DNA from: Epiperipatus broadwayi
Taxonomy: Eukaryota > Onychophora > Udeonychophora > Euonychophora > Peripatidae
Length of the DNA: 64,000 bases
Assembly (NCBI GenBank): GCA_028023455.1
Contig: JAQFVV010000023.1
Location: 1,417,501 to 1,481,500, forward strand
Reading direction: 5' to 3'
In this document: positions 12,206 through 23,810 of the stretch, piece by piece
Layout: every line of letters begins with the position of its first letter
Position numbering within the stretch: the stretch's first letter is position 1
Translations under genes and position numbers: made by a program
The notes under the pieces: model-generated
What the model saw: only the letters and a program-made list of their open reading frames with translations
What the model was told of the DNA's origin: nothing
The model's database searches: none

Positions 12206-13766
12206 CCAACTTGATTTTGGTGAGTCGAGCGACAAGACGCACTTGTCGTCCTCACTCACTTATTTTAAAAATGCAAAGACTGTGATACCAGAACAGAACC
12301 AGCTAATGCTACCTCCAAAATATCAGACCGGTCTTCCAGGAAAGTCTCCATGGGAATTGCCAATGGGAACAGGGACTCTTCTACCGTAAGCAATAGAACT
12401 GAACAATTGTTAAAATCATAATATTAATTAAGAACTTTAAAGATTGATAAGTTAATTTAAATTTTATAAAAAGAACTTTTCTCTGACTTATGTGTCAACT
12501 CAATTGATAATGTGTAATTTTATATATGTTTGCGTTTGATAAAAAATCATTTCCATTTATTATTTATTTGTATTAATATTTATTGTTTAAATTTTAAATG
12601 AGGAAATTTAAGGTTGGGTATAGACGTTGCATAGATTCGTTAGCGGTTGATAATGTTGTGGTTTTCACATTCGATTAGAATATATGTCAACGATATCACT
12701 GCAAGCATCTTACGATGAATGCTAATGGGATTTGTATATTCCCTATGCAAGTGACGTTTATCGATGACTTTGTATTTTGATCGGTTGTGTTTAATTTGGA
12801 ATGTTTTTGACCATGGAATCTGTGCAGCTGATCTGTACTCAACATTTTAAAACAAATTTTATAAAATTCATTTGTGCGAACGTATTTAAATGTTAAATTT
12901 AAGTCGGGCGTGAATGGCTATATAGATTTGTAAAGTTATATTAGGGGAGGGTAATCTTAGGTTATTTGTGTCGTTGTTGAATTGGGTCAATGGATTGGAT
13001 ATATTTGTGTAATTAGTAGATGTAGTATGAGTTTCGCTACGTGCAGAATCGCTGTATACACCGCACCAACCCTTTGCCTATGGATGGGATTGTAAGTCGG
13101 CAAAAAGGATCGCGGTCCCTTCCTATGGAGTTTTTATTTTATTGTTCTTCTTGCTATACAGACGTCATATTCCTGTATTGGACAAGAGTCAATGTTTTCT
13201 CTAACTATACTGTTCAGATGTCCATTCCTGACAGTATAGTATATTTGTGCTGTTGTATTTTCATGCTACATTGAATACATAAATGTATCAGATGGATTGA
13301 TGCCAGTTTGACTGCGAATTTTAGCCTAAGGTTAAATAGGGATAGAATGTTTTATTTTCAGATGCAAATCTGTGTAGTCTATTCATACTTGACCATCTAA
13401 ATAAAATATTAAACTCATTGAAATTTATGTAAATGTACAATTAAAGAGTAATCTAAAAATCTAAAAAAAATGTTAAACCTATTCCTCGAATTTAGAATGA
13501 TTTTATATGTGCGTAAATAAATATTTTTTATGTGTTAATTTCTGGCAGTGGCTTTTATTCTCTTATATTTAAGATATAAAATTTATATTTATTATCTCTG
13601 CTACTCGCTGAGCTAGTGACTTGGGCTAACGACCGGAATCAAGAAAAAAAAAAATTTTTTTTTTTACTTACGTATCTGCCTACTTTATAAATTTTTCTAG
13701 GTTCAAATGCCTAGATGGCACCCTGTAGTGCAGTTTACGTAAGTCTACCTGCTCCGGATTGTTATA

Positions 13767-14564
13767 ATATATATATGTGTGTGTGTAGAATTTGACTGAT
13801 ACTGTATATATTGGCAACTGAGATATTATTAATGTTACCTTAATATTATTTGTTAATTCCTATTATAAATTCCTATGGCTTCATTTTGTAATGATTTTGA
13901 TTTTGTGGTGAATACTTTTTTAAGCATGGGTAATGTTTATATCTTTATAAATTATACAGAAGTAATGAAGAATTACTATTTAAATATTTTATATATGAAG
14001 TTTTCAGAATAGTTGTTATTTTTATGCCTTTACCTAGAATATTATAGTGAGGAGTTAAATTTATGTATAACAAGTATTTCACCCATTGCTTAATTTTATA
14101 GCCCTCAGTATATAGGTTACTGTGATACTAGGTATTAAGATAAGGTTATCTTGGTCTGTTTTGGAAATATCTCAGATTGTTGATCATACATGTGTGTTTG
14201 TTAATTTTGATGAATTAATTTATTTATTGATAACTATTACAATGGCATTATTGTTTTTATTTTTTTAAAATAAATTATTTTGTTTAATAATAAATTATTT
14301 GTTTATTTGATTATTATTTCAATTATAAAATAAAAAATCGGTATTGCCCAAATTAATAGGTGTTCAAATGTAACTCTTGCTGGGTAAACTTGTATTTTAT
14401 TTTAATAATTATTATTAGTTGGAATAGTTTTATTTTATAATTTATAGCTTCCCAACATTTTTGTGTAATTGTAACTTTTCTAGTAAACTTAACTTCTTAC
14501 TTTGGTAGTTTCTTATATTAATTATCAATATTAATTATAACTAGCACCTTTTAGTAAAGTTACA
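13767..14564 (+). repeat. 5' LTR, second part (after the nested insertion)
   Basis: It resumes homology with 19085-19797. Shared landmarks include TTTGACTGATACTGTATATA (13791 and 19089), TTCCTATGGCTTCATTTTGT and GATCATACATGTGT. The 3' copy has about 35 extra bases near 19735-19780. The segment ends GTAAAGTTACA at 14564. Confidence 0.7.
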
Positions 14565-14579
14565 GAGGTATATTTTTTT

Positions 14580-15240
14580 TATATAATTTTAGCTTTCCCA
14601 ACTTTGTGGCAATCATAAACTAACATATTGAGAAAAAAGAGTAGTTATATAAGTTTTTTATCATTTTGGTGATCCAATTCATTGGGGCTTTGATAAACTT
14701 ATACCCTGAGACAGAAAAGTATACTTTTTATTATTTTGACAACCCTATTCACAAGGCTTCAATAAACTTATATCTTGAGAGAAGAAAAAGATTGTTATTT
14801 GTATTTTTTTATCCTTTTGGCCATATAACTTTTGGAGCTATGATGAACTTGTGCTTGAGAGATAAGAATAATATTTTTGTTTAAAATATGGCATTTTAAT
14901 TTTAGGGATTTTGATAAAGTTATATCATGAAAAATAATATTAGAATATTTTTATATCTTGTTTCTTTTTCATATGATATCCTTTTTTTTTTAATTTGAAG
15001 TTAATGCGTAAAGCTTGATAATATAAACACACTGAGATATTTAAAAATATGAGAAATTATTTTAAGACTGACTTATTCCGTGTTTGAGGTCTGATAAATT
15101 TTACTTATTGGTTTTAATAAGTTGTCTTTATGTTTAATTAGATAGAAGTAAAGCAACTTGAGATATTGAAAAATATAATTTTTATATACATTTTGGCTTT
15201 CCAATTTGATGAATTTAAAATAAAAGAAAAAAAACAGATT
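14580..15240 (+). repeat. Degenerate tandem repeat of 70-85 bp units in the leader before gag
   Basis: At least four recognisable units begin with an ATTTTGG-like motif (14585, 14663, 14733, 14813) and continue with G-G-C-T-T-x-x-A-T-A-A-A-C-T-T-A-T-A and C-T-T-G-A-G-A-like blocks. Weaker units follow at about 14897, 15060 and 15190. The second reads TTTTGGTGATCCAATTCATT then GGGGCT, close in layout to the primer binding sites of Ty3/Gypsy elements (TTGGTGCCCAA...GGGGC). The array lies between the LTR and the gag start. Confidence 0.65.
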
Positions 15241-15479
15241 TGAAATAGTTAATACAATTTAATGATTTTTAATTTTTAAAAGATATGTTTGAATATTATA
15301 GAGCCACATATATTTTTTTTTATTATAAAATATATTTTGTGTTAATTTAAAATTTTATAATTAAGCAGCAACGTAAAATTTTATTTGATGGTTTTAATGA
15401 AAATAGAATGAAGAGAATTCATTTGGTTTAGTTTTCATTCCTGAGAGAAAACTAATTAATATTTTAATTATTTATATTA

Positions 15480-17120
15480 ATGGAACAAAATTTAGATGGT
15501 GACAGAAAAAAAGATAGTCATCAAGGAAATGAGGTTAGTAGGGCTAGTCCTGAGCCACAAGTTGAAATAATAGAGACAGAAAGCCCTGAGATAACTGTTA
15601 AGGAACCTCAGATTATAATTAGGGAAAATAAACCTATAAAAGTATGTGAAAAGAAAGAAGATTGTGGCATGTTGGATATGGAAATATTTAATCAAATGTT
15701 GTAGAGAATGGCAAATCAAATGAATGAAAACATGCAAAGAATGGAACAAAGAATAGATTAAAGTATGAATCAAATAAAAAAAACATTTGCAATAGAAAAT
15801 GGATCAGAATAAGAATCAAATGAATGAAAATATGCAACAGAATCAGAACAGTATGACTCAAATCAAAGGAAAACATGTAAAGAATGGATTAAAGTATGAG
15901 GAAAATGAATGAAAATCTGCAACACAAAATGGATGAAAATCAGAAAATGGTGATGGAAAGCTTACAGCAAGAAGTGAAAGGGATACTATAGCTAATCCAA
16001 CAATAGATACTGGAAATAAAAGAAGAAATAATAAAAGTTTAATTTGAAATAAAAGAAAAATTAATGGAGGCTAGGGCAGAATTAAATGATGAAGTTCATA
16101 AAGTAGGAGAAAGGATTGACAAACTAGAAGAAATGAAGATAGTACCAAGGTATTTTGAAGAAAAACTAAGAATAATGGATATTGTTTAGGAAGAAATGGA
16201 ATATAAAATAGATATAGTTAAAAAAGAATTATTCATAATTTGGACTCGCAAATCAAGGATGATGAAAAATTCAATATAGTGAATTTGGAGGAAAAGCAGT
16301 ACCATTCCAAAATAATCTAAAACAAAAGATAAATGATACATTTGACAGTCTTAAGAAGGAGTGGGGTAAACAAACTATTTCAGAAAAAGTAGAACATAGG
16401 CCAGTGATTAGTAATAATGATATGAATATGAATATTTGTTTAGAATCTGTAGGTACAAATTGTAGTGAGCCAACTAGTCAACTAGTTGCCAAAAGCATCC
16501 AATTAAGTGCTTTTAGAGATGATGTTGGTGAAAGTCCTTCAGTACATTTGTAAAGTTTAGAGGAACTTTTCTGATTTCATCAATCCAAACCTGAAGAACA
16601 ATAGTGATGGCTTTTAATCATTTACATGGTACAGCTAAGGAGTCATGGCATGCTTTAGATAATAGACCATGCATGTTTCAAGAATATCATAATGCAATTT
16701 TGAGAAGTTTCTGAAAAGAGATAAAATGGTTTTATGCATAGGGTTTCTCAGGGAAAATATCTTGTTCTTGGTGAAACTTATACCCAATTTTTCTAAAAAC
16801 AAGTTTCAAAGTTACATTCTTTTACTGCACTTTGTCAGAAGGACAAATGATTAGAGTAGTCAGACATAATTTGCCAATAAGCATACAGAAAATTATGTTA
16901 GGGAAATAGTAAAAATAATATTGAAGAGATGGCTGAAATACAGCTATATATTTCAGTAGTTGATGTAAATAAACTATAGATAAGATCAGAAAAGATCAAA
17001 TAAAACCTCAAACAGACATGATTCCTTACTCCAGTAGTTATGAAAGACCATGAGCTAGTGGTAGTTATTCATTGAACCAGAGAAGATTAATTCAAAGGGA
17101 CTCAGAAATAAATAATTCCT
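15480..17120 (+). pseudogene. Gag-like pseudogene of an LTR retrotransposon
   Basis: The reading opens at ATG 15480 with an acidic, charged 74-residue stretch (EVSRASPEPQVEIIETESPE). It passes a stop into long Met/Asn/Gln repeats (MNENMQRMEQRID, MNENLQHKMDENQKMV) and a coiled-coil segment with E-I-K-E-E-I and RAELNDEVHKVGERIDKLEE. Further on come FNHLHGTAKESWHALDNR and a hydrophobic block at about 16600-16680, typical of the Gag core of arthropod Gypsy-like elements. Stops and frameshifts are frequent, so no product is made. No zinc knuckle, protease or polymerase was found after it. The host family is inferred from style and motifs rather than a full match. Confidence 0.65.
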
Positions 17121-18116
17121 ATGCTAGTCATATAAGTACTCAACTAAAAATAGTTGGTAACATGAGTGGGCAATGTGAGTCATCATTATCATATAATTTT
17201 GAAAACTTGTGAAGTCTTTCCTATTAAGTTCCTTGCTCATGAAAAATGAGACAAAGATAGTATTAGAGAAAAAGATAGATCAAATGACAAAGTTTGAATG
17301 AAAGAAAAATTGTCATGAGATTGAATAATGATAATAAATATAAAGAATTGTTCTTAGAGATGAAATTTTATATAGAAGTAGAAATATTAGAGATTGTAGG
17401 TAAGTGTAATTGTGATAAAAAGAAATGGTTTTGCTATCATGAAGTATGAAGTTGTGAGTGTGGCAGATTTACCTATGAATACATGAATCTTATTGATTCC
17501 AAAGTAAAAAAAAATTCATAGTTGGGAACGCTTAGACTTACTGTGTAAAATGGAATATATAGTTTGTAGAAGTGATTATAAGAAAATTGGTTTTATGTTC
17601 TATCAAGATACTATATTTCTTTGGAATAAAGAAAATAAATATTATAAGGATAAATGAATAAACCAATGTAATGTAATTGTTGATTCGTTTGGAAAATATA
17701 TTCAATTTAAACCTAAAAATATAAATATGTTATTTGTTTTAGAGTTTAATTTTATTGGTGGTTAATAAACTAATTGAAATGGTTTATATTGTTAGAACTT
17801 TAGGGAGATTAAAGGAATTCCAAATTCTAAAGTTCATCACCAATATTTATTTGTTTTTAATTGGACAGCCTATATTTTCTTTATTTTTTGAATGTACATA
17901 AATGCATCTATATTTAGTTCATTTATATTTTTAAATATTAGGGGTAAATATTTGTTTAGTTGTTTTGTATTTTAGTTTAAAATTAATAAGATATTAAATA
18001 TTAACTCAGTTACGACTAGAGTTTATAATTTATAAATAAAAAAAAGTCAAAGAAATTTTCATATTTTTTTTATAATAAACATTATAATTATTAAATGTAA
18101 TAAAGTTTCTTTTTGT
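17121..18116 (+). other. Interior of the LTR element after gag, nothing recognised
   Basis: Decayed sequence with short open pieces (for example MKFYIEVEILEIVGKCNCDK near 17360) that I cannot assign. This is where pol would be expected, but there is room for only about 1 kb. Confidence 0.45.
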
Positions 18117-18126
18117 GAAAGAGGAG
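18117..18126 (+). promoter_or_regulatory. Polypurine tract of the LTR retrotransposon
   Basis: GAAAGAGGAG lies four bases before the TGAAATAA start of the 3' direct repeat. In LTR elements this tract primes plus-strand DNA synthesis and sits directly inside the 3' LTR. Confidence 0.5.
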
Positions 18127-18130
18127 CTAA

Positions 18131-19797
18131 TGAAATAATATATTCCTTTGGAATATATTTCATTGCTGTATGAACTAAATAAATGTATAAAAAGAAATTT
18201 TATTAATTTAAATGAGGATATCATTGATATTTTAAAATATTAAATTGGTATTATTATTATTAATTAAAGGCATTATATACTACTCTATTTACAAATAAAA
18301 AGATTTTATTAAAGATAATATAAAAAGAAATTCAAGTTTACATTTAAAATTAACTGTAGATTTATTTACTGTTCTATTGGCAAGTAGCCCAGAATGATTT
18401 CTTATCAAGAAAACTATTTTGATCACATGAACAAAGTCATCAGCTGCTGAATTTAAAAAGGGAAAACATTTGATTTTAAACTGTCATAATGAATTTCTAA
18501 ACAAATAGGTTTTATCCCAAAAATTTGGGAACCAAGATTCTATTTCTTCATATTTTCATTTATTATAAATAGAATTATCTCATAACTATCAACTGCTGGA
18601 AAATTATTATTTTTTTATATCTTCCTTTAGGCCTATTTTTTATATTTCAAATGAAGTGCCATTATGAAAGAAGGATAATCTGCTCTAACTTAAATTTGGC
18701 TAATATTAATATTTTCTACTGGTAAACAAGTTAAAACTACATGTTAAACAACTTATAAATCTTTATTAAATATTTTTTATTTATAATAATTTTTTTTTAC
18801 ATAAATATCATGCTGATATTGATTATTTTAAATTGTCTATTCTTAAATATTGGATCAATCACTGTGTATGTAATTATCAAAACCATATGCAAATAATATT
18901 TTCAAAATGTTTTAAGTATAATGTTCAAAAATAATACAGATTTATTAAACAATAGTTTATTTTATTTTATAGATGTCACATTTCAATACAGATTATGAAA
19001 TATATAATCTGTGTTATTTAATGATATTTATAATTTTAAATAATGATTATTTAAATAGTAATAAATATCCATGTTATATATATATAGGATTTGACTGATA
19101 CTGTATATATTAGCACGAGATATTATTAATATGTTAGCTTGATATTATTTATTAGTTCCAGTTATAAATTCCTATGGCTTCATTTTGTAATGATTTTGAT
19201 TTTGTAGTGAATATTTTTTTAAGAATGGGTAATGTTTATATCTTTATAAATAACATTGCAATAATGAAGAATTAACATTTAAATATTTTATATTTGAAGT
19301 TTTCAAAATAGTTATTTTTATGTTGTTATCTAGAAAATTGTAGTAGAGAATTAAGCTTATACATATCTAGCATTTCCATCCATTGCTTAATTTTATAGCA
19401 CTAGCTTGAGATAAGGATAGCTTGGTCTGTTTAGCATTGTTTCAAATTGTTGATCATACATGTGTTTGTTGATTTTGATGTGACATTATTGTTATTTTAT
19501 TTTTTTAATAAATTATTTTTGTTTAATAATAAATTATTTTGTTTCTTTTATTACTATTACTTGTATTATAAAATAAAAAAAATTATATGCCAAATGTAAT
19601 TCATGCCGGATAAACTTGTTAATTGGTTTCATTTATAATTTATAGCTTCCCAGCATTTTTGTGTAATTATAACTTTGTTAGTAAATTTAACTTCTTTATT
19701 TGATATTTTCTTATATTAATTATCAATATTAGCTTACAATTGGTTATTGGAAAGAAGTCTAGATATATTATCTAGTGTTGTCTTGTAGTAAAGTTAT
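18131..19797 (+). repeat. 3' LTR (uninterrupted copy)
   Basis: The second copy of the 1.7-1.8 kb direct repeat, without the 2.08 kb insert. It preserves the empty target site at about 19073-19084. It includes a run of about 35 bases (about 19735-19780) that the 5' copy lacks. A CTTTGGAATATATTTCATTG motif is at its start. Confidence 0.65.
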
Positions 19798-19857
19798 AAT
19801 AATCAATAAAGCAAGTCATATATAGCATGACATTGCTTTTATGTGCCTGTATTTGCA

Positions 19858-19937
19858 AATATGTAATGTAGAGAGCATACCAATAGCTCAATTAAAAGCT
19901 TGTTTGAGCTATTGGTATGCTCTCTATATTACATATT
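19858..19937. repeat. Near-perfect hairpin, 34-bp arms
   Basis: Arms 19858-19891 and 19904-19937 are inverted copies containing AGAGAGCATACCAATAGCTC, with a 12-bp loop and at most one mismatch. It lies just after the 3' LTR. It could be a short palindromic element or a structured insertion. Confidence 0.85.
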
Positions 19938-21646
19938 AGTAAAGTTATGTATGGAAATATTTATCCATTACAATATGTATATATATTAGAATGCAAACTT
20001 GATGAATGAATGAACCTTATATATCACAAAAAAACCCTCACTTGGCTTCTATTTACATATTAATGTAATGTTTCACATTAGTCTGCCACAAATGTTTAAT
20101 GATAGAAAAAAATCACATCAAATGGCACTAGGTATATGCAAGCTTATATGTACAATAAAAGCTCAAAAAGTATTTTAACTATACAAGTAGATATCGAGGT
20201 CAGTTTATGATAAATGTGATTTATCACTTGGATGTGTCAGCCTGGGGTTTGGGCAGTTCTTATAATTCAAAATGGCCATGAGCGCATATTAAATCAGCAC
20301 CAAAAAATTCTCTCTATGTTTTATACGAAGAATCCATTTTTTCAGCAGCTTTTTCTAAAATAGATACTTAAGTTGGTCGTTTCTTTAATTCATATGATAG
20401 GATAGGCTGGAGATGATTGAAAAGTTTGTAGCTGATTATTATTGCTGAGACCTGTAGTAATAGGTCATTGGCATGAAACATCTTATTTTATTATTGGCTT
20501 AATATAAACTGATGAATTTGTTTAAAAGAAAATATTTTTAAAACTTAAAACTTTTGAGAAACCAAATATTAAAATTACATTTTTTGAACTTACAATTTTT
20601 AATAAACATAAAATAACCGGCTTATCAACAAAAAAACTTTATGTGACTCTTTAATTATCTATCCTTAGCAAATTGGATAAACAATTAATTAATTCTTAAT
20701 GAAATGACTTTTCTAATTAATAAAGTATTTTTAAAAAAACACCTTAGTGAAAGATTTTATTACAATTAAAGAAAGTTATAAAATCAGTCATTAAATAAGA
20801 GAAAGATATTTTGATAAACAATCTATGAAAAAAATAAGCCATTAGTTATTCTCCCTGTTTTTAAACTCCATAATTAAAAATTAAAGGAAGTGAAAACTGC
20901 TTATTTTTCTTTTGTATTCATTCAAATACATAAAAATATGACATTTTATCTATTTTAAAAAATAATGTTTAAAATATATATATAAATAGAATGTTTAAGC
21001 ATTTTACAATCATTTACTTATAGTTTATATTATGTCATATATATATCATATATATATGTTTTTGTTTGCATTATTAGATTGAAAGAATGTAATGTAATGA
21101 TAATTAAAATATATTTAAATAATATTTATGTGAAATAATAATACATGAGATATCAACATCAGGTAAAAATTGCTATTGTAATGCAAGTGTATTTTCATAA
21201 ACAATGTTGTAGGTCATTTTTAACTGCTGTTGATAACTCATGTGTTATTTCATGTAAATACATTTTAATTCTCTACTACATTACATTCTTTTATTTTATT
21301 AATGTGAGCAAATCTGACCTGCAGTTTTGCATGAATTAATAAAATAATAAAAATAAATAAAAGATATAATGCAGTTGATTATTAAAATATATTTTTAATT
21401 TATAAATATAAGGAAGATATATTCTGAGCAGAAAATTTTTTTTGAATGTTTTATTATCTAAATTTCATTTTTGATGTATTGAATATCAAATGAAAATTTT
21501 CCTCACTAATTCTCTTCATTTTTCTAACTGTCCTCTTGCATTAATAGAAAATTTGGTGATTAAAATATACTTACATAATATGTACACAAAATAATTATTA
21601 GCAGAATAATCACTTATTAAACACAATAAGCAATAATTTTAAAATA
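19938..21646. other. Unassigned AT-rich intron DNA
   Basis: No protein, RNA gene or structured repeat recognised. The open frame at 21145-21339 has no family signature. Confidence 0.5.
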
Positions 21647-21654
21647 AATTATTT

Positions 21655-22999
21655 GGTGCGTGTCTTATAGATAAAGACGCCGTTCGATGGCGCCGTTTTC
21701 ACGCTAAGACTATAAAATATGACCATTCCCAGGCCATTGATTTTAATCATTTTGATGTGTTATTTGTAATGCGAAAATAAAAACAAAACAAAATTGTCTT
21801 TTTTAAAAATTATTTTTTATTAACGTATACAAATTAAATGATAATAATAAATGTAAAATAAAATAAACAAATTACAATTTGATTCATGTTTTTTATTTTG
21901 CTTTATTAATAAGAAAAATCAATTTTCTATCGGATATTTTTTTACTGGAGTTATGGCTTTTTTTTGTTGTTGTTGTTTAAAAACTCATAATCGGAATAAA
22001 AAATAAAATTTCTTAGTCTTTGTTTTACATTTTATTGCTACAGAGAAACAGATATTATTGTGTTACTGCTATTTTTTACTTTTTTAATCTTCGTTTTACC
22101 TTCTTTTTTTTTTTTACAGACAAACAGATATTATCGCTATTTTTTACTTCAAATAGAATGACAACAAAAAGTAAAAGTTGTTAGGGTTAGGTTTAGGATT
22201 AGTGTTCTGTTGTTTGTAATGCTAAAATAAAAAATATCAAAATCATATTTTTGTAAATATTTTTTTTTAGCAAAATCTATAGAATAAATGATAACAATAA
22301 ACGTAAACTATATTCAACAAAGTATAACAGTAGTTGGAGAAAAGAAAGAAAGTAAAACTTTTTTGAACAACAACAAACACACACATATATATAAAATGTC
22401 TTCTTTACTTATTAAGCATGTTTATAATATATGCTTTTTATGAAATTTACAAAAAACAGTGCAGAATTGTACTTTTCTTACTGGATATTTTTGTGTTACC
22501 GCTCTTTTTTACTTCAAAAATATACACATGGTAGAATCTTGTTTGTCTCATGGAATGTTACAAACAGTACGTTACTTGACGCATTACCTAATTTCAACTC
22601 ACTTTACACATATATCTTGTCAACATTTTCCCACTTAAAATACAGTACGGTATAAAAAGTCTGATAATTATTACTTTACAAAATCTGAACATTTCAATAC
22701 TTTAAAATAAAAAAAAATCCAATGAAAACAACATTTACATCCAATTCAAATACACACACCCTCTCACCAAGCCGTAATAATTTTATAAACTGTGCGAATT
22801 CGGAAAATTTATTTGCTGTGATGCGACATACATGCTGTACTGTGACATGACATAGTGGCCTGCAATCTGTAGCACAACAAAAAAGTTGTATTATAAAAAA
22901 TGCGGGTTCGAACGTATCAGCCACGGAAACAGCATTTTTATGTGTTTTAGCAGGAAAATGGCACCATCAAGCGGCGTCTTTAGCTATAAGATGAGAACC
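21655..22999 (+). mobile_element. Non-autonomous DNA transposon with 8-bp target duplication
   Basis: The element is flanked by perfect direct repeats AATTATTT (21647-21654 and 23000-23007). Its ends are inverted repeats of about 50 bp: GGTGCGTGTCTTATAGATAA at the left and the reverse complement of the right end GGTTCTCATCTTATAGCTAA, both followed by AGACGCCG and GATGG(C/T)(G/A)CC. Eight-bp duplications occur in hAT, P and Merlin. Termini starting GG favour Merlin over hAT, which starts CA. No transposase remains. The interior is built from repeated A/T-rich blocks (see 21757-22520). Confidence 0.8.
21757..22520 (+). repeat. Internal direct repeats within the DNA transposon
   Basis: Two blocks recur. 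The first is GTTxTTTGTAATGC(G/T)AAAATAA, followed by a poly-T stretch and AAATGATAA(T/C)AATAAA(T/C)GTAAA, at about 21757 and 22207. The second is CAGA(G/C)AAACAGATATTAT with CTATTTTTTACTT, at about 22040 and 22117, with a weaker third copy near 22480. Such internal repetition is common in non-autonomous derivatives. Confidence 0.7.
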
Positions 23000-23810
23000 A
23001 ATTATTTTATATGTCTCATGTGATAATTTTTAAAATGGCTATAAAATTTTAACATTATTGGATATATGCAAGTGAGAAATTAAATTAGTGGTCCAAAGAA
23101 AGTTTATATAATTTAAAATATATTTATTCAATAAAATTTTACCTGAATTACCAAAAAATAAATATCTCTCCATTTCTCTATTACGTATTTCATTATGCAA
23201 TTCACAGCATCTTACTTTAACATGTGAAAATATACTTAAAGGAAAATGCAGTACTTTTGCTGTACATGCAACATTTTAAAATTTACTTTTTTATATATTA
23301 AATATATTTAAAGTAACATTATAAAAGTGTATCACTTTTGTAATAAAATTTTATCAAATTCGGTAGTTTTTTTCTTGCTGTACCAGTGCCATTTTAAATT
23401 TTATTTTAACACCTTATAAATTAAATATGTATTTAAATTGAAATCTTAAAAGTTTATCAAATTCATTATTATAACTGATCTATATTGTTATTGTTTAAAT
23501 GAGAAATTAAATATGTGGTTACAAATGCACTTTAATTCATTTAAAATATATTTATAAAATAAAATTTTAATTACTAAAAAAAAGTTCCCAACTCTGTATT
23601 ATATTAATCAGTGCTGCCCTTTTTTTTTTGTTTTTTTATGATATCATTTGAAAACAATTACAGTATAGATTTTTCATGCATTTTATATTGCAAATTATAA
23701 TTTTTTTTTAAACAATTAAAGCAAAAATTCATATGCTATTAAAATTCTATACAAAAAAAGAAACAAAATCATGCAATATTTTTTAAGATTGGTGTAATAT
23801 TTATTGAATT

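Larger units (their letters stand above)
11691..13766 (+). mobile_element. Probable solo LTR (about 2.08 kb) nested in the older LTR
   Basis: This block is absent from the sister copy, where the two flanks meet at a TATATATATA run (about 19073-19084), so 19073-19084 represents the empty site. It begins TGTAACGATA and ends GATTGTTATA, a TGTAAC...GTTATA pair one transition away from the TGTAAC...GTTACA ends expected of many LTRs. TA-repeat flanks on both sides hide the exact target duplication. It contains a TATA box and an initiator (see 12168), is visibly GC-richer than its surroundings from about 12090 on, and shows no transposase or polymerase. A long non-autonomous insertion of another type is the alternative. 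Confidence 0.55.
10690..19797 (+). mobile_element. Old LTR retrotransposon with gag only, disrupted 5' LTR
   Basis: Two copies of a direct repeat flank a gag-like pseudogene: 10690-14564 (interrupted by a 2.08 kb insert) and 18131-19797. Both start TGAAATAATATATT and end near GTAAAGTTA(C/T)A. Immediately inside the 3' copy is the purine tract GAAAGAGGAG (18117-18126). Just after the 5' copy come primer-binding-site-like motifs and a tandemly repeated leader, then gag from 15480. The interior is only about 3.6 kb with no recognisable protease, RT or integrase, so the copy has lost pol or belongs to a non-autonomous family. The alternative is two independent copies of a repeat that happen to flank a gag remnant. 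The purine tract argues against this. Confidence 0.6.

Noticed and set aside
13041-13274. 77-codon open frame inside the solo LTR
   Set aside because: No motif, no start or splice context, and biased toward Cys, Tyr and Phe as expected of chance AT-rich frames. The surrounding block is explained as an LTR.
15492-15876. Minus-strand open frames opposite gag
   Set aside because: They are shadows of the Asn/Gln/Met-rich gag reading on the plus strand, giving His/Phe/Ile-rich peptides.
22885-22915. GGGTTCGAAC, which looks like a tRNA T-loop / B box
   Set aside because: No A box or cloverleaf can be built around it, and it lies near the right end of the DNA transposon.
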